DNA of 64,000 nucleotides from Ulota crispa (Eukaryota > Streptophyta > Bryopsida > Orthotrichales > Orthotrichaceae). The position numbers and the translations under genes are program-made. Below the pieces are notes generated by a model that saw nothing but the letters and a program-made list of their open reading frames with translations, ran no database searches and had not been told where the DNA came from. Location of the stretch: NCBI GenBank assembly GCA_963920765.1, contig OY987247.1:5490471-5554470 (forward strand). The letters are read 5' to 3'. Positions 21,914 to 34,680 of this stretch are shown here, piece by piece; position 1 is the first letter of the stretch, and the number at the start of each line of letters is the position of its first letter.

Positions 21914-23200
21914 TTATATGTATTATATTATTATATATATAGTAGCTTTTGAAATGCTATAGCTATTAAAAAAATTGTTTTCTTTTCAACCTTTTTTTAT
22001 GTGGTTGACAATGAAGATTAAATCTTCCAAATGACTATTGGAATTCTTATTTTTCAAAGTTATCCCTTAGAAATTTAGTTTGCACAAATTCTTAATAGGG
22101 TGTGAATTTCAAGCACATGTTTGCAATGCAAGGCCATGTAGGATGTATTCCATGTCTTTGTTGGCCTTGAAACTTGTGGAGATATACCTAACATGTTGAT
22201 CAACTCTTTACAACATCCAAGGTGCAAAAATTGTCCACAACATGCAGTTACAGTTACAAAATCTCAAAATTTTTGAGTAGAGGTCAAAAAAACCTTTTTA
22301 TACTAACTTTAAATGATTATGCCTTTCAATCCGTATGATCAAACCTCATGTAACTTCAACACATATCCTTGCATAACTCTAGTGCAAGGTACTAATGCTA
22401 GATTTATACAAAAAAAAAACTATATTAGAATCAAATGACCAAAAATGGCAATTTTGATTGTCTTTTGAGGAAAAATGAGCTTGAAGGCATTGTTGCGTTA
22501 ACTACTATAGACTACTCATGTAATTAAGAACTTTTTGTATCCCTAATCATTTAGAGACCTCTCCATTTTGTGCACATATCCGTTATAGTTTTCATGTATC
22601 ACATGACTTGAATGGATTTCTCAATGTTTTGCAAATATCTTCTAGTGTTTTGCAAACCAATGTACTTTCAAAATTTTCATTTGTGACCTTGGGAGACTCC
22701 ATAAATAACTAAATTTTGGCAAGAAAAGCTTCAAATCCTTGTATCGTGAATTTCATCATCATTTTAAAGGCAGACCTTCGATCCCTCATAACATGCACAA
22801 TCCTAAAAATCAGCACTTGAACATGATACAGTTAAGAAAAAACTGCATCTATCTAATTTTTATTTTATTTCCCAATCGAGTGTAAGTTATTTCAATGCAA
22901 TTTTTTTTCAGCATCCAATAGTCCAATGCTTTTAACAAACCGAAAAAAGGAGTAGGATTTTTTTAAAATCCAAGAAGTTTGAATCATCACACCATGACAT
23001 GCAATAAAAGAATAGAATACAATAAGTAAATAAATAAACCAAATTTTAATGGCACATGATTAAAATTCAGATATTAATGTATCCCATGGCTTCACAAAAT
23101 CAATTAAATTGTTTTCCTATTTTGTCACATCTATCCATCCACCTATAAGAAGCCCACGATTTTGTGTAATACAAAGATGAAGTTGAAAGAGTCTACGCGA
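21914..23200. other. AT-rich stretch, no gene recognised
   Basis: No open frame above background and no clear inverted termini were seen. Short phrases such as GGTTGACAATGAAGATTAAA are not repeated elsewhere that I noticed. Confidence 0.35.
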
Positions 23201-23480
23201 AATAGTAAAATTAGGTTGCCTAGCACTTTTTACACTACATAAATACCTATTGTTACTATAATAAAAACAAATTTTGACTTTTTTTTTTAAAGTTAAGCAA
23301 GCCTAATAACAATAACAAGGGCTTGGCAATAACAACAACTATGCTAGAAAACAAATTAGTGGCATCCAAAATCTAAACCATGTGAAATCCTACTATCTAG
23401 AGAGTCACATGCACCTTCAAGTGGCCAAGCAATGAGTCACAAAGTAACTTTTTAGGGTAAGGCAACCTAATTTCACTATT
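23201..23480. mobile_element. TIR element, GGCAACCTAA family (copy 2)
   Basis: The left end AATAGTAAAATTAGGTTGCC and right end AGGCAACCTAATTTCACTAT are mirrored. The interior (AAATTAGTGGCATCCAAAAT.., CACTTGAAGG-like, AAGCAATGAGTCACAAAGT) is the reverse complement of 24434-24711. A TTAA-family element abuts its right end. Confidence 0.7.
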
Positions 23481-23483
23481 TAA

Positions 23484-24425
23484 CCCCTAAAGGACCATTG
23501 TCCCTTTGGGGGACAAATGGGATTTCGGGCATGTACCTATGGCTAAACTAATTTGCGTGATTTTCTAAAACATCTATTGAAGATGGGGAATTCAAAGATT
23601 TGAGTGGACATCTAATTTTTTATTCATTCTGACATTCATTGAAGAAGTTATGCATGAATTTCTGAAAAACACGAGAGAATTGGGCAGTTAAAAAAAATTT
23701 GCATTTTTTAAAAACAAAAATCTGAAATTGTGTCTTTAGATTTATATACATATGGGAAGTTTTAATCATTCAATTTTGATTGATGAGATGAAAGTTATGA
23801 GAAGTTTTAGTTTGCGGGTAGGTATGGGACTCCCAAACCTCCGCATTCCTTATGCCCCTTACAAAATTTGGTGCTTTAATTTTTTGAGCGGTGTGTGTAT
23901 TTGTTTGTTGACCTTTATTAATTTCAAGTTGTAGTAGACTAAGATTCCTTGGTTTTTACCATTTGGATCACAATATTTCAAATTTCTGAATTTTACATAT
24001 ATCCTCCAATTTTGCCTAGTGTATATGCAAATTTCATGACTTTATGGCATTGCAAGATTTTACAAAGTATGATTCACACCTCCAATTCATTTGAAAATTC
24101 TCCCACACTTACCTAACTTGGTTTTCTACATGGGAAAAAAAAACTCAGCTTTGAGTAGAGCAAATTTTTTGATGTAGGAGCTATTAAAGGCTTCTGAAAT
24201 TTTTGTGTAGCAAGGTTTTTATTTTATTTTTCACATTAGATGTCAATATCTCACTCTTTGAGGATGAGCTGATTTTTTTCACACAAGTACCTCCCATAGT
24301 CTAGGGCAAGATCCTATGGTTGGATTTTCAAAATATAATAATTCCTACCTTTCTATTCATTCCCCCAAAAGTGGCAGTTTTGAGTGATTTTCACAACAAC
24401 AAAAAAGGGCTTGGGCCTTTAAGGG
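23484..24425. mobile_element. TTAA-family element, full-length type (942 bp)
   Basis: TTAA at 23480-23483 precedes CCCCTAAAGGACCATTGTCC; the right end GGGCTTGGGCCTTTAAGGG is followed by TCAG, a mutated TTAA. The interior carries the shared ACATTCATTGAAGAAGTTAT, GATGAGATGAAAGTTATGAG and AGTCTAGGGCAAGATCCTAT segments. A 60-codon frame inside (23752-23934) is not conserved in other copies. No transposase is present. Confidence 0.85.
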
Positions 24426-24433
24426 TCAGCATG

Positions 24434-24711
24434 CATTAAATATTTAGGTTGCCAAAAAAATTAGGTAGCCTTACCTTGGAAAGTTATCTCATGACTCAAA
24501 GCTTGACCACTTGGAGACACATTCAACTCTCTAGATATTAGAATTTCACATGGTTTACAACCTAGATGCCACTAATTTGTTTTTCTATTGCTTTGTTAAA
24601 AGTTGCTAGGCCCTTAAAATTTTGTTTGTTGCAATAATTATTAATGAAAAATACCATAGTATCAGTGTAAAACATGAAGAAACTAGTATGAGGCAACCTA
24701 ATTTCACTATT
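24434..24711. mobile_element. TIR element, GGCAACCTAA family (copy 3)
   Basis: Left TATTTAGGTTGCC and right GAGGCAACCTAATTTCACTA are mirrored. The orientation is opposite to copy 2, and the same flanking string CAACCTAATTTCACTATTTA precedes both adjacent TTAA elements. Confidence 0.7.
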
Positions 24712-24714
24712 TAA

Positions 24715-25628
24715 CCCCTAAAGGACCATTGTCCCTACGAGGGACAAATGGGATTTTGGGCAAGTACCTACGGCCTCAATTTTTGTCCTAATTTTTTGAA
24801 AGTTTTTTAGAAGATAGAAAAATACATTAGCTTTTGGGGAATCAAACTTTTATTCCAATTGGTGCCAAGGAGCAAAAGTTATGCCCAAGTAAGCACAAAT
24901 TTGGGGACTAGGGGCAGCAAAATAAATTCTTATAAAAACTTGAAAAAAAAATTTAGTTTCTTTTTCTCATAGATTATGTCTTTATCTACTTCTCGATCTT
25001 TGATTCATTCCATTTGGACTAGTTATGAGAAAGTTATGGACAATCTTGTTTTTTGGGCAACTCAAGCATCTTTTTGAAAAAATAACTTATAAACTTCATT
25101 TTTGAATGCAGGTTTAACATTTTTTCAAAAAAAATTGTTGGAGAGGGTGAAGTTTGCTTTCTAGAAAAATCTCACCATTGGGATTATTGCATTTCAATTC
25201 CATTGGAGGGTTATTAGCAACTTAAGTTTTTGCTCAATCTCATACCTTCTTCTACCTAATGTTTAAAGAAAAAAAATTAAGTTTTTTTTTTTTTTTTTTT
25301 TTTTAATTCCCAAGATTCCCAACTCAACTTTCCACCATGCAAAAATAGAATTCCAAACTCTATGTTGCAAAAATTTCAAGTTAAAAATGTTCAAAGTTAA
25401 AAAATCTAGTCAAGCAAGGTGCAAAAAAAGTTGTTTTTCACACTTTAAATGCATATATCTTCCAATTTGTGCGGTCAAAAATCTTGAGTTTTGTATGACA
25501 CATTCTTATAGTAGTCTAGCATAGTCAGATATGCAAAATGCCTGATTTTCAAACTTTTTTACTCTTTGCCACAAAGATGACAGTTTTGAGTATCTTTTGA
25601 CAAAATAAAAGCCATGGTCCTTTAGGGG
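24715..25628. mobile_element. TTAA-family element (914 bp)
   Basis: TTAA flanks both sides (24711-24714 and 25629-25632). The termini are CCCCTAAAGGACCATTGTCC and GCCATGGTCCTTTAGGGG. The interior has a T run near 25282-25304 and no coding capacity. Confidence 0.88.
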
Positions 25629-25632
25629 TTAA

Positions 25633-26607
25633 CGTACCTTCTGCATCCAACAATTTAATGTTTCTGGAATCATAGTATCATGATATATCCGAGTTTTCTG
25701 CTATAAATTTGAGGTGTGTCACTATAAAGACAATAAATAGTATCAAAATAAGAACCATGGCTTTCTACATTAGCGCTGGATTTAGCCCTGGCACTATGAT
25801 CCCATTGATTCCAACAGGGTCAAAGCTGTTAAATACTAATAATAAAGTGGAAAGCCATTTAAAAATGACCAAGATAAAACAGACTCCATTAATATAAATA
25901 GCAAGCCAGTTAAGTACAATCATGACCATGTTATATTGGATTAGCTCCCCCCTTTTAAAAGGCTCCCTTAGATTTCATCCATTCATTTTGGGCCCTCTAA
26001 ATAGAAACAACCCTCCGACTTCTTGCAATGAATGTCATTCATTTGTCCCTAAAAAAGCACCCTCGGTTGCATCAAATAAATAGAGTAGATTCTTTGCCTT
26101 TTGTCTCACTATTACATGACACTTCACATTATTGGCTTTAATCCATTATTGTCCATGAATATCCTCGTAGAGAGTAGTAATAGACCAAGGTACCTACGTA
26201 TACGGTAAGGGTCTCAAGCAAAGGTTCTCTCATAGTTAAGCCATTAGGAACAATGGCAGAGTCCAAGTAATCAATGATGCAAATTTGTGATTGTCCGTGC
26301 ATGAGGCCCTTAGTTTGGGTAAATGTTGCTCAAAAAATATCATCACATGTCCTTTTTATTAGTAAGAGTGACATAATGCAACGTGGTACCACTCCACAAT
26401 TTTTGTCATAACGTTCACAAGTATAAGGGCAACTAAAAATGCAAAGGATTTTGTTCAAGCAATGTTCACGTTGTAATAGTACCCCTCATTGCCCTTGGTA
26501 AATTAGACGTATCATGTTTCCTCAAATTGTGAGGAGGTTCATCTAAGAAACTTTACTAGACTATTATTTGCCAAATTCTTACTTTGTTTTTACATTAGCT
26601 ACCTTAA
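25633..26607. other. Intergenic stretch, no gene recognised
   Basis: Slightly less AT-rich around 25920-26170. A 62-codon frame at 25709-25897 has no recognisable domain. No inverted termini were found. Confidence 0.35.
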
Positions 26608-27205
26608 CCCATTAAGGTCTAGTCAACCAATTTCTTGTCAATTTTGACTCTTTTTAGTTGGTAGGGAGAGCATGTTAGGGAATTTGAGGATGTGGTAAAG
26701 GGGGCGGGTGTAGGCAATTAGGAACCCAATAGCTTGGAACAAAAATCAAGTTTAGTTAAGCTGCCATGTAGTCAAGGCATTGGAAAAACTCAAGAAAGTA
26801 CTGACTGCCAAAATACATGAATGAATGTAGAAAGATGGTCATAATCAATAAAGATCAAGTACTTGTATGCGTTCTCAAGAATCCAAGTTTTCCCTAAACC
26901 CATCATCACCCTAAAGAATTGCCATGTGGTTCATTAATCAGCAAGAAAGAACAATCCATAAAAAAATATGGTCCACCACCATAGAGACAGCTGTATGTGT
27001 ACAAAAATGCATACATGCACATTTAAATCTACTTGCAAACAAAATCAAACATAAAAAAATGATGCATACCCATAAACCATGCATGACATTGCCATCCGTA
27101 CGATTGGATCTTTTGTACGCATTTGTATTCTTTGTTAGTATTAGTTTTTCCAAAACACAAGAAAAGGCCTTGCCCACCCTAAAATCGACCACGGACCTTA
27201 ATAGG
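26608..27205. mobile_element. TTAA-family element, short subfamily (598 bp)
   Basis: TTAA at 26604-26607 and 27206-27209 flanks CCCATTAAGGTCTAGTCAAC and CCACGGACCTTAATAGG. It is related to 20252-20656. Two opposing 104-codon frames at 26924-27252 overlap each other, lie mostly within the element and show no domain. Confidence 0.8.
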
Positions 27206-27209
27206 TTAA

Positions 27210-27944
27210 CACTAAAGGATTGGATGAAAAAGGAATAGTTAGCTAAATTCATTGCAAAAAAATATGGGCTTGTCTGCGAACTTTTGAATGAAAATTATGA
27301 TATTGGTAATTTTGTGCTTGACCGATAAAAAAAAAAAAAAAACTTCCCCATCATGGATTTCTTTGAGTGGCCAAATTTTAAATGATGAAGAAACGTGAAC
27401 ATGTCTTATCCATCGAGGAGATTTAATTTGCCATCCATCCCTATGTTATTTGGTTCTTGTGTTGGTTTTCTAACATTTATACAATCTCTTATAAATATTG
27501 AATTATTTGTTTTTAAATTTTGGTGATATGTTAGTGAGTTCAACAGTAGATTTCAACCAAACTGACATGGTGTGGGATCATAATCTAGATGTCCTGTTTG
27601 AAAGTCAAAATTTAATCATTCTTCAAAGTAACACTTTTTAACACAACTTCTCATTTTTTGGATATCTGAAGTCTGAACTATCTCATGTCCTGAAGGGTTA
27701 AATCCACATATATTCTCCATTGTCGATTATTCAACCTTTTTGGTGTAGGAGAAAATGTGGTATTTGCAGGAGTTGCCTTGCATAGGAAAATTGCAAATTT
27801 TCAGTATCAAGGAGAATATTTTGGCCAATCCATGCATTAAGTGCTCCCTGTTCATCCAAAAGTCTCTTTAGTTTGTTGTTTCCTGGTATCAGTGGAAATG
27901 CTTTTAGGGGTCAATTAGTGTAAAGTTACATGGTTGGAATGTAA
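27210..27944. other. AT-rich stretch, no gene recognised
   Basis: A 16-base A run near 27328 and no supportable coding or repeat feature. The last three bases, TAA at 27942-27944, belong to the target duplication of the next element. Confidence 0.35.
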
Positions 27945-28449
27945 GGGCATCCTCAGTCCACCCTAGCATAAAGGCTACTATATCAATCTTGATCTATTAA
28001 TAGAAAAAAGTTAATCACAAAAAAATTATATGGTTCGAAGGGCATGAAATTTTTCATTCTAAAAACATAATAAAATTTTGGTTTAGACATTATATGATTA
28101 AGATATATCGCATCAAATATTAGCCAACTTCCAAGGAACTTAGAGGCCTCTCCAAATCAAGTCTAAATAAGGAATTTTTAGTAAAGTGGACGCCAAATGT
28201 ACCAACCCTTGACTAAAATTTCCTTGTTTAGGCTTGATTTGGAAAGGCCTCTAAATTTTTTGGAAGTTAGCTAACACTTGATGTGATGTATCTAAATCAT
28301 GCAATGTCAAAACCAAAATTTTATTACGTTTTTAGAATGAAAATTTTCATGCCCTTCGAACCATATAATTTTTTTGTGATTAACTTTTTTCTATTAATAG
28401 ATCAAGATTGATATAGCGGCCTTTATGCCCATGTGGATTGAGGATGCTC
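27945..28449. mobile_element. PIF/Harbinger-like foldback MITE with TAA duplication
   Basis: TAA flanks both ends (27942-27944 and 28450-28452). The termini GGGCATCCTCAGTCCACC and GGATTGAGGATGCTC start two arms of about 235 bp that are nearly complementary (AGATCAAGATTGATAT, AACCATATAATTTTTT, AGGCCTCTCCAAATC..). A 3-bp TAA/TTA duplication with GGGC.. ends is the usual PIF/Harbinger (Tourist) signature; the superfamily call rests on that. The interior phrase TTTAGGCTTGATTTGGA also occurs in 60115-60542. Confidence 0.82.
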
Positions 28450-28591
28450 TAACAAAATTGGTTGAACCTTGAAAGTAAAAGAAACGAATAAGCCAAATTA
28501 TCAAAAAGTATATAATTGTAGTATATATTTAGGCAATGTCTTGTGTAGGCTTGTGAAGAACATGTGGAAAATAAGAAATGCTTGATGTTAA

Positions 28592-29544
28592 CCCCTAAAG
28601 GACCAAGTGGTTGTTCAATAGCCACTTGAGAACTTGGGTAGGGTCATATGGAGTTAATTTTTATTGGATGTTCTCAATATTGTTACACAAGGTGCAAATG
28701 TGTATCTCTCAAGTGGAAATCTAATTATTTCCCCAATTGGATGCTCGATTCAGAAGTTATGTTGCCCAAAAGAAATTGGGCACTTCGGGCAGTTTGAGCA
28801 TCTTTGGAGAATCTTATGCTAAAACTCTCATTAACTTTTGAAATTTGGCAAGTATGTAACTAAAAAAACATGGTGTACAATTATCAAAAAAAAAAACAAA
28901 TTGAGGACTCACATCACATTTTAAAGGGAGTCAAACTTTGTTAACTATGTTTGGGCAGCTTCAAGAAAAAAAAATTCCTCTAACTTCAAGCCCTTTTATT
29001 GTTCAATCTATAAATCTAAAACTCTTGAAACTTTTTTTCACATATTCCAAATGTTTGTCTTCAACTTTTCACCTTTCAGATTTCAAATAAAATATTTCCA
29101 CATTGCATAAGAAATCATGAAAGAATGACTAATGTATTGCCAATTCACTAAACCTTCTTGCATTGGAGGGTGATTTAGAATAAGCTAGACTCTATGTTTG
29201 CATTTGAAAAATTTCATGAGTGAACCGAACATCATATACTTGTGAATGGTCAAAAAGCTCAAATTAGTGTAGAGCAAAAAGTTTACTCTAGGAAGGGTCA
29301 AAGTCTGCTGACCTTGTTTTGCAGGAATAAAAAAAAACTATTTTTCTCACTTCAAATGTTATAATCTTACAATCCGCGTGGTCAAATGGGCTGAATTTTT
29401 TTGCACACATTAACTTATCTATTTGACACACTTTTGTATGGTTGGACTTGAGAAAAATGGTTTTTATTTTAATTTTGGGCAATGCACTAAAAGTTGACAG
29501 TTTCTGAGATTTTTTCTCAAAAAACACCCCTGATCCTTTAGGGG
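28592..29544. mobile_element. TTAA-family element (953 bp)
   Basis: TTAA at 28588-28591 and 29545-29548. The ends are CCCCTAAAGGACCAAGTGG and CCTGATCCTTTAGGGG. The interior is diverged from the other long copies but keeps the 'AAGTTATGTTGCCC' and 'GGGCAGTTTGAGCATCTTT' layout. Confidence 0.85.
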
Positions 29545-29548
29545 TTAA

Positions 29549-30057
29549 TTAGTGGATCTTAAAAATCTCCCTAAATACTGGATTTCACACTATGTTTCAT
29601 GTTCCACTTAAAATCCAACTGGTTGACAAGCTATAGAATTATCACTTATAGCTTTCCACCATGTCCCACATCCCAAGTCTTGGTTTAGTTGGAAATATTC
29701 CATGGCAACATCATTGGAAATTTTGGTGCCAAACAAATAGAGCTTTGCAACACAAATTGGGTGGAGCCAAAATTGAAGCAAAAATTGAAGCACAATTTGA
29801 AAACCAAGTCTGAACATATTTTTTGCATAAAACATTTTTTTTTAAGTCTATTTTTTTTCTTTTACAACTCAACAAAGTTGGAAATTGGTTTTGAATTGGT
29901 ACTTGAATGAGCAATTGGGGTCACTGTGCAAACCAACCATTAATCTTCACTTTCTCAAGATTCTAAAATGACTTGTTTGCACAGTGCCTCATGTCTCAAT
30001 TTAATATCAATTTTGACTTTTCTTGGGTTGTAAAAGATAAATATGGATTGTAATAAG
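29549..30057. repeat. Dispersed repeat (CCACAT..ATGGCAACA..GGTGCCAA type), copy 1
   Basis: The segment at about 29590-29780 (CACCATGTCCCACATCCCAA, ATTCCATGGCAACATCATTG) resembles 43540-43735, 57290-57500 and 63195-63400, which share the order 'CCCACAT ... CATGGCA(A/G)CA ... TTTTGG(T/C)(G/T)CCAA'. Its nature is unknown. Opposing short frames at 29608-29914 are by-products. Confidence 0.5.
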
Positions 30058-30467
30058 GGAATTGATATGTGTACTACACCCTTTGAACTACTGTACCACA
30101 CCCCGGGGTAAATTTTAGATTTTTACCATCAAAAAGTTAAATATGAGAATTTGGAATTTAGATTTGGACTTATAGACCATGATTTAGTTTAGAATCATAA
30201 AAGGTTCTAATTGAACAACACCCAATGAAAGAGCTTATCTTTTTTTATAAACAAAAGTAAAATTAATATTTCCCCCCCTAGCTGAATCTTGTCATTGGGT
30301 GTTGTTCAATTACAATATATTTTTTGTGGGTTTAGACTAAATGACAATCTCTAAGTCCAAATTTGAATTATTAATTCTCAAATTCAGCTTTTTGATGGTA
30401 GAAACCTAAAATTTACCCCGGGAGTGTGGTACAGTATTTCAAAGGGTGTGGTACATGTATCAATGCC
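30058..30467. mobile_element. TIR element, GGGAATTGATATGTGTA family (copy 1)
   Basis: The inverted ends GGGAATTGATATGTGTACTA and GGTACATGTATCAATGCCC are followed by mirrored CACACCCCGGGGTAAATTTT and TAAAATTTACCCCGGGAGTG. The total is about 410 bp and the arms are nearly complete foldback. A second copy lies at 50217-50628. Confidence 0.85.
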
Positions 30468-30490
30468 CAAAATCTCATAGTCCTCATTAA

Positions 30491-31403
30491 CCCCTAAAGA
30501 CCCAAAGAGCCCACTTTGGGCTTTATGAGAACTCAGGCAGGCTCTATTGACTTCATAATTTGGAAATTTTTCATGAAACTTTTAGGATGGATGCTACTCA
30601 TCGTAATCTACGTGTGAAGCTTTATTTCATGTCATTTTGATAAGTAATGCAAAAGTTATAAGGTTTTTTCAATTTCAATGTCAAACTGGCTAGCAAAAAA
30701 TATATTCAAAAATTTTATTTTTATTTTTTATAGAATTTTATAGATTGATACCTACTCAAAAAAAGTTGAATCACTCAATTCTAAATAATGAGGTAAGAGT
30801 GAAAAGGAATTTTATTTTGCGGGCAATGAAGGTAGGAAGAGGGTAGAAAAAACATATAAAGTTATCTTTTGCTCTCAGTTTTGAAAATCTTCAAATGAAA
30901 ATGAAAATTAAAGTTATTAATTGTCTATTAGAGCATTCTCACTATTGGGATTAAAAATTTTCAAATTCTTCCAAAACTTATTAACATATTAGTTATATCT
31001 TTCATTCATCAATACCTTTCACTTTACAGTTTTTGTAAAAATGAATCCAAAAAAAATTTTGGTCAAATTTTTTTATACATGCTTTTAACCCATTTTCCAA
31101 CATATTGCCAAAATTGCACAAGAAATACAACATACAAGTTTTTCTCTAAAAAGTTTGAAAAACAAAATTTCACCTTCTGGAAGGACTAGAAAAGCCTACA
31201 TTTTGAAGTTTAGGCACCTTGATCTTGCAATTGGTGGGGATATTCATTTTGAAATTTTGGGACAATGTACTTGTGCAAATCAACCAAAGGATCCTATGGT
31301 TGGATTTGTTAAGAAGTAAGTTTCAATGAAGATTTTGACCCTAGTTTGGGGACTAGTATTTTGAAGCAGTTTTGGGCCTCTAAATACAAAAGAATTTTAG
31401 GGG
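30491..31403. mobile_element. TTAA-family element (913 bp)
   Basis: TTAA at 30487-30490 and 31404-31407. The ends are CCCCTAAAGACCCAAAGAGC and AGAATTTTAGGG. It shares GAATCACTCAATTCTAAATA and AAGGATCCTATGGTTGGATT with the other long copies. Confidence 0.82.
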
Positions 31404-31407
31404 TTAA

Positions 31408-32111
31408 ACAATGCACAAAATTATAGGTTGTAATCATAGTTTATTTAAAAATAATAGGGGGACAAAAAATCACTTAACTTGCATGGTTAGCTATAGATAC
31501 ACTAAGTGATCTCCCCAAGCTCTGACCCCACATACTCATAAAGCAATAGACCAAGTGCCCGCTTGGCCCCATTCATCCAAGCCAAGGTGGAATGAGCCCA
31601 AGGTGAACTGACCCTTTCATTGCCATCTTGCCTAGATGAATTGGGCCTTGTGGCTCTATCCACTACACATCCAAGTTTTGGGTTAGGGTGGAAAAGTCAC
31701 ATAATTTTTAGGAAAGGATAAAGGTAATAATTTGCTCCCAATTTTTATAGTGTTCAATTATGTCCTCTTTGGTATATTAAATTAGGGTTTTTAAATCCAA
31801 ATGTGAAGTTTAAATTTCCAAATTTGTTCTTCTCATGGTAAATTTCCAAACCCTCAAAACTTTTGAAATGTAAAAAAGGAAAACTTTTTTACCCTAGCTT
31901 CACAAGCCACAACTTCATAAAGCACTGGACAGAGCCATCCGGCCCCATTCACCCAGGAAAAAGGCAATGAGGGGTGAGTTCACCCTAGACACAAATAACC
32001 CTAAGTGACCCAACATCTTCTTTCTACCCATTGAACAGAATAAGAAGGCAAATGGTCACCAACAAAGTATATCATTTATTCATCCAGTTTATTGGAATAG
32101 GGGGCCTAAAA
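31408..32111. other. Intergenic stretch with decayed inverted repeat
   Basis: About 31500-32010 contains CCAAGTGCCCGCTTGGCCCC and GAGCCATCCGGCCCCATTCA, with two similar passages (GCCCCATTCATCCAAGCCAA; GGCCCCATTCACCCAGG) that look like an old tandem or inverted duplication. No gene was recognised. Confidence 0.35.
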
Positions 32112-33954
32112 TAGCAGGGTTGCTAAAGTTTGAGTAGGGAGCAATGAGTGTTGAGCGTTGAGCAGTGAACATTGAGCGGTGGGCAGACTTTTCATGAAAA
32201 CTTGAAGATTGGAAATGAAATTTTAGGGAGTTTTATATGATTGTAAGTAGACAAAAGTGATCACTATATGAATTTAAAAAATGGATGATGTTTGAAATTC
32301 ATCCATTGAAACAAACAAATGAAAAATCAAATTGGATGAATGAAAACTAAAATGGATGAATGTAAATGAAAAGAGGACAACAAATATGATGCAAACCCGT
32401 TTAGAAATCACAAAAATATATCAATATAGCATACTTTAAAATAGAGAATATAAAATGTCATAGATATTTTTTTTTTCAATAAAAAAACATTAAGTACAAG
32501 ATTTCTTGTATTGGCCACAACTTCAAAAAAAAAGATCAAATACAAATTTACATTAAACCTTTCATGTATCATTGCTATATTTTTGTTATACTCTCAATTC
32601 AAATAAACTCAAAGTCCTTACTTTTTAATTTGCAATTTTGAGCACTTTCAAATTTTAAAGATACAAGTCTACAATCATAGCAATGAAATAATGTTATAAG
32701 CCCTATAAAAGGAGACTTAAGTTTATATCTCAAATTCTAAAATTAAAGTACACTTTGAATTGCCGCTTTAACACTTTTGAGTGTTAATATAATGTTTCTT
32801 TTAACATATTGAAAATATTTTCAAATAACTTTTGAACAAATATTTGATCAAGAATCAATTTGTGGCGACAAGCTTCAAATCCTAACAACCTTGTAAAATT
32901 ATTAAAAACATAAGATTGACTATATGATTTTATTCATTTGGTAATTTATCACATTCATAGTACTAAAGCATTTTCTCACTTTTTATTAAATAAGAAAAAT
33001 GAAAAAAAAAAAAATTGACTTTTCATTGTGAATGATTATAGAAATTGAAAAATATCAGTAAAAGTATAAATAAATAAAAGTTTACAAAAACTTTGCAAGC
33101 ACTTGGAGGCATTTTTAAAACCTAAGGGGACATTTGGCATGGTCACAGTATGATTACATGAAAAGTGGGCTAAAGTTGTGAACCAAATATCTTAAGGAGT
33201 TCATGATGTAATGCCATATATTGCCAATGCACTATTGTGTACTGCCCTTTACTTCATATTTGTTAAAAGTGGCCCTTTATTAATCAAGATTGTCAAAACC
33301 ACATTATTTGGCTAATTTTCCCCTTTCTATCCCCTCTTCTAAAGCTAGCTAAATCTAAAGCTCCACTATTCACCGTTTGAAAATGTGTTTATATGTGAAA
33401 GCTAAAAATTAATAAAATAATAACTTTAGATGAGAACTTTCTTGAAGCTAACTTCTCATTCTAAGTTTTTAGTATGTGTTTCTCAAAACAAAACATTATG
33501 ATTCTTTTTTTAAATGAAACTAAGTTTTATACAAAGACAATCTAAAAATTAAGAATGAAAAAAGTGAAAACAATTGGTACCAAAGCCTCTCCAAATTATA
33601 TCATTGACTTTTATAGAACTTATTTCAAGAGAATTTTATTTTGACAATTATGATTTTGAAAATTATATGTTGAGGTAGTTTGCGTAGAATCTTAAATATT
33701 GTTGGTTTCATATGCTTTTGCAACACAAATCTTTTTTACATTGGGCACGTCAAGAGCAATAATTTATGTTGTACAAAATAGAGTAGTGGCCTTTTGGGAC
33801 GTACTTGGTACTTGGGTGGGATATATGAGGGTTCAACTAATTTGTGTTTTGAACAAAGTTTCATTTTCATTGGCAATAAAAGCACAATTTATTTCTTGTC
33901 TTTTGTTTTTTTTGTATCCAAATTCTTTTTTTTGCTTTTTACAGAGTTTGGTCT

Positions 33955-34376
33955 TAGTGTCATAGGACCTCTCTCAGAATCCAAGAGGTCCACTTTTGCT
34001 CGTTACGGGTTTTGTAAAGAGCCCTCTCGGAATCTAAGAGGGCTCTTTAAATTATTATTATTATTACTATTATTTATTTATTTTTGATTTTTTTCCCTTT
34101 TTTATTTTTATTTTTTATTATGGATTTTGTTTTTGTGTTTTAGGACCAATGTCGGAACTTGAGAGGCCTATTCATGGTGGTCTTGGATGCTGTAAAGGGC
34201 TCTTTGGATTCTGATGAGCATTCCAATTTTGTGTTTCAAGACCCTTCTTGAAACCCAAGAGGCCTATTTGTGGTGGTTATGGATTTTGTAAAGAGCTCCT
34301 TGGAATCCGAGGAGCACTTCTAAAAATAGCATTTTAAATATTTAAATATTTTATTGTTTGTCTTCTCCTCAAAAAA

Positions 34377-34415
<39 letters not shown>

Positions 34416-34680
34416 GTTTTAATTTTACAGATTTTGGTTTTTTGCCTCAAGCCCCTTCTCGGAACCCAAGAGGCCTACTTGTGGTGGTTATAGATTTTGT
34501 AAAGAGCTCCTTGGAATTTGAGGAGCGCTCTTAAAAATAGCAATTTTTTTTTTTCCCTCAAATTTTTATTTTATTTTATATTTACAGATTTCAATTTCCT
34601 ACCTCAAGAACCTTCTCAAAACCCAGGAGACCTACTTGTGCACGTTATGGATTTTGTTAAGAAGTCTTAAAATTTGTCGA
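33955..34680. repeat. Array of hairpin motifs (CTCGGAACCCAAGAGGCC.. / GAGCTCCTTGGAATCCGAGG)
   Basis: About five diverged units of roughly 100-170 bp occur at about 33965-34050, 34145-34215, 34240-34325, 34445-34535 and 34605-34670. Each has a first motif (CTCGGAACCCAAGAG), then GGCCTACTTGTGGTGGTTAT, then ATTTTGTAAAGAG and a second motif (CTCCTTGGAATCCGAGGAG). Each motif is itself a small hairpin. The array is mirrored at 34850-35209 and 35800-36530. Isolated motifs continue at 37660, 37830, 38000 and 38165. Confidence 0.7.
34380..34413. repeat. Poly-T tract in palindrome arm
   Basis: A run of more than 30 T residues. Mirrored poly-A runs lie at about 35107-35142 and 36067-36100. Their differing lengths are probably sequencing noise, and they may have caused the assembly break. 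Confidence 0.9.

Noticed and set aside
25282..25304. Long T run as a possible poly-A tail of a retroelement on the minus strand
   Set aside because: It lies inside a TTAA-flanked element with intact ends and no retroelement sequence beside it, so simple slippage is more likely.
26924..27252. Opposing 104-codon frames on both strands
   Set aside because: They lie largely inside a TTAA-family element and overlap each other. Neither has a recognisable domain.
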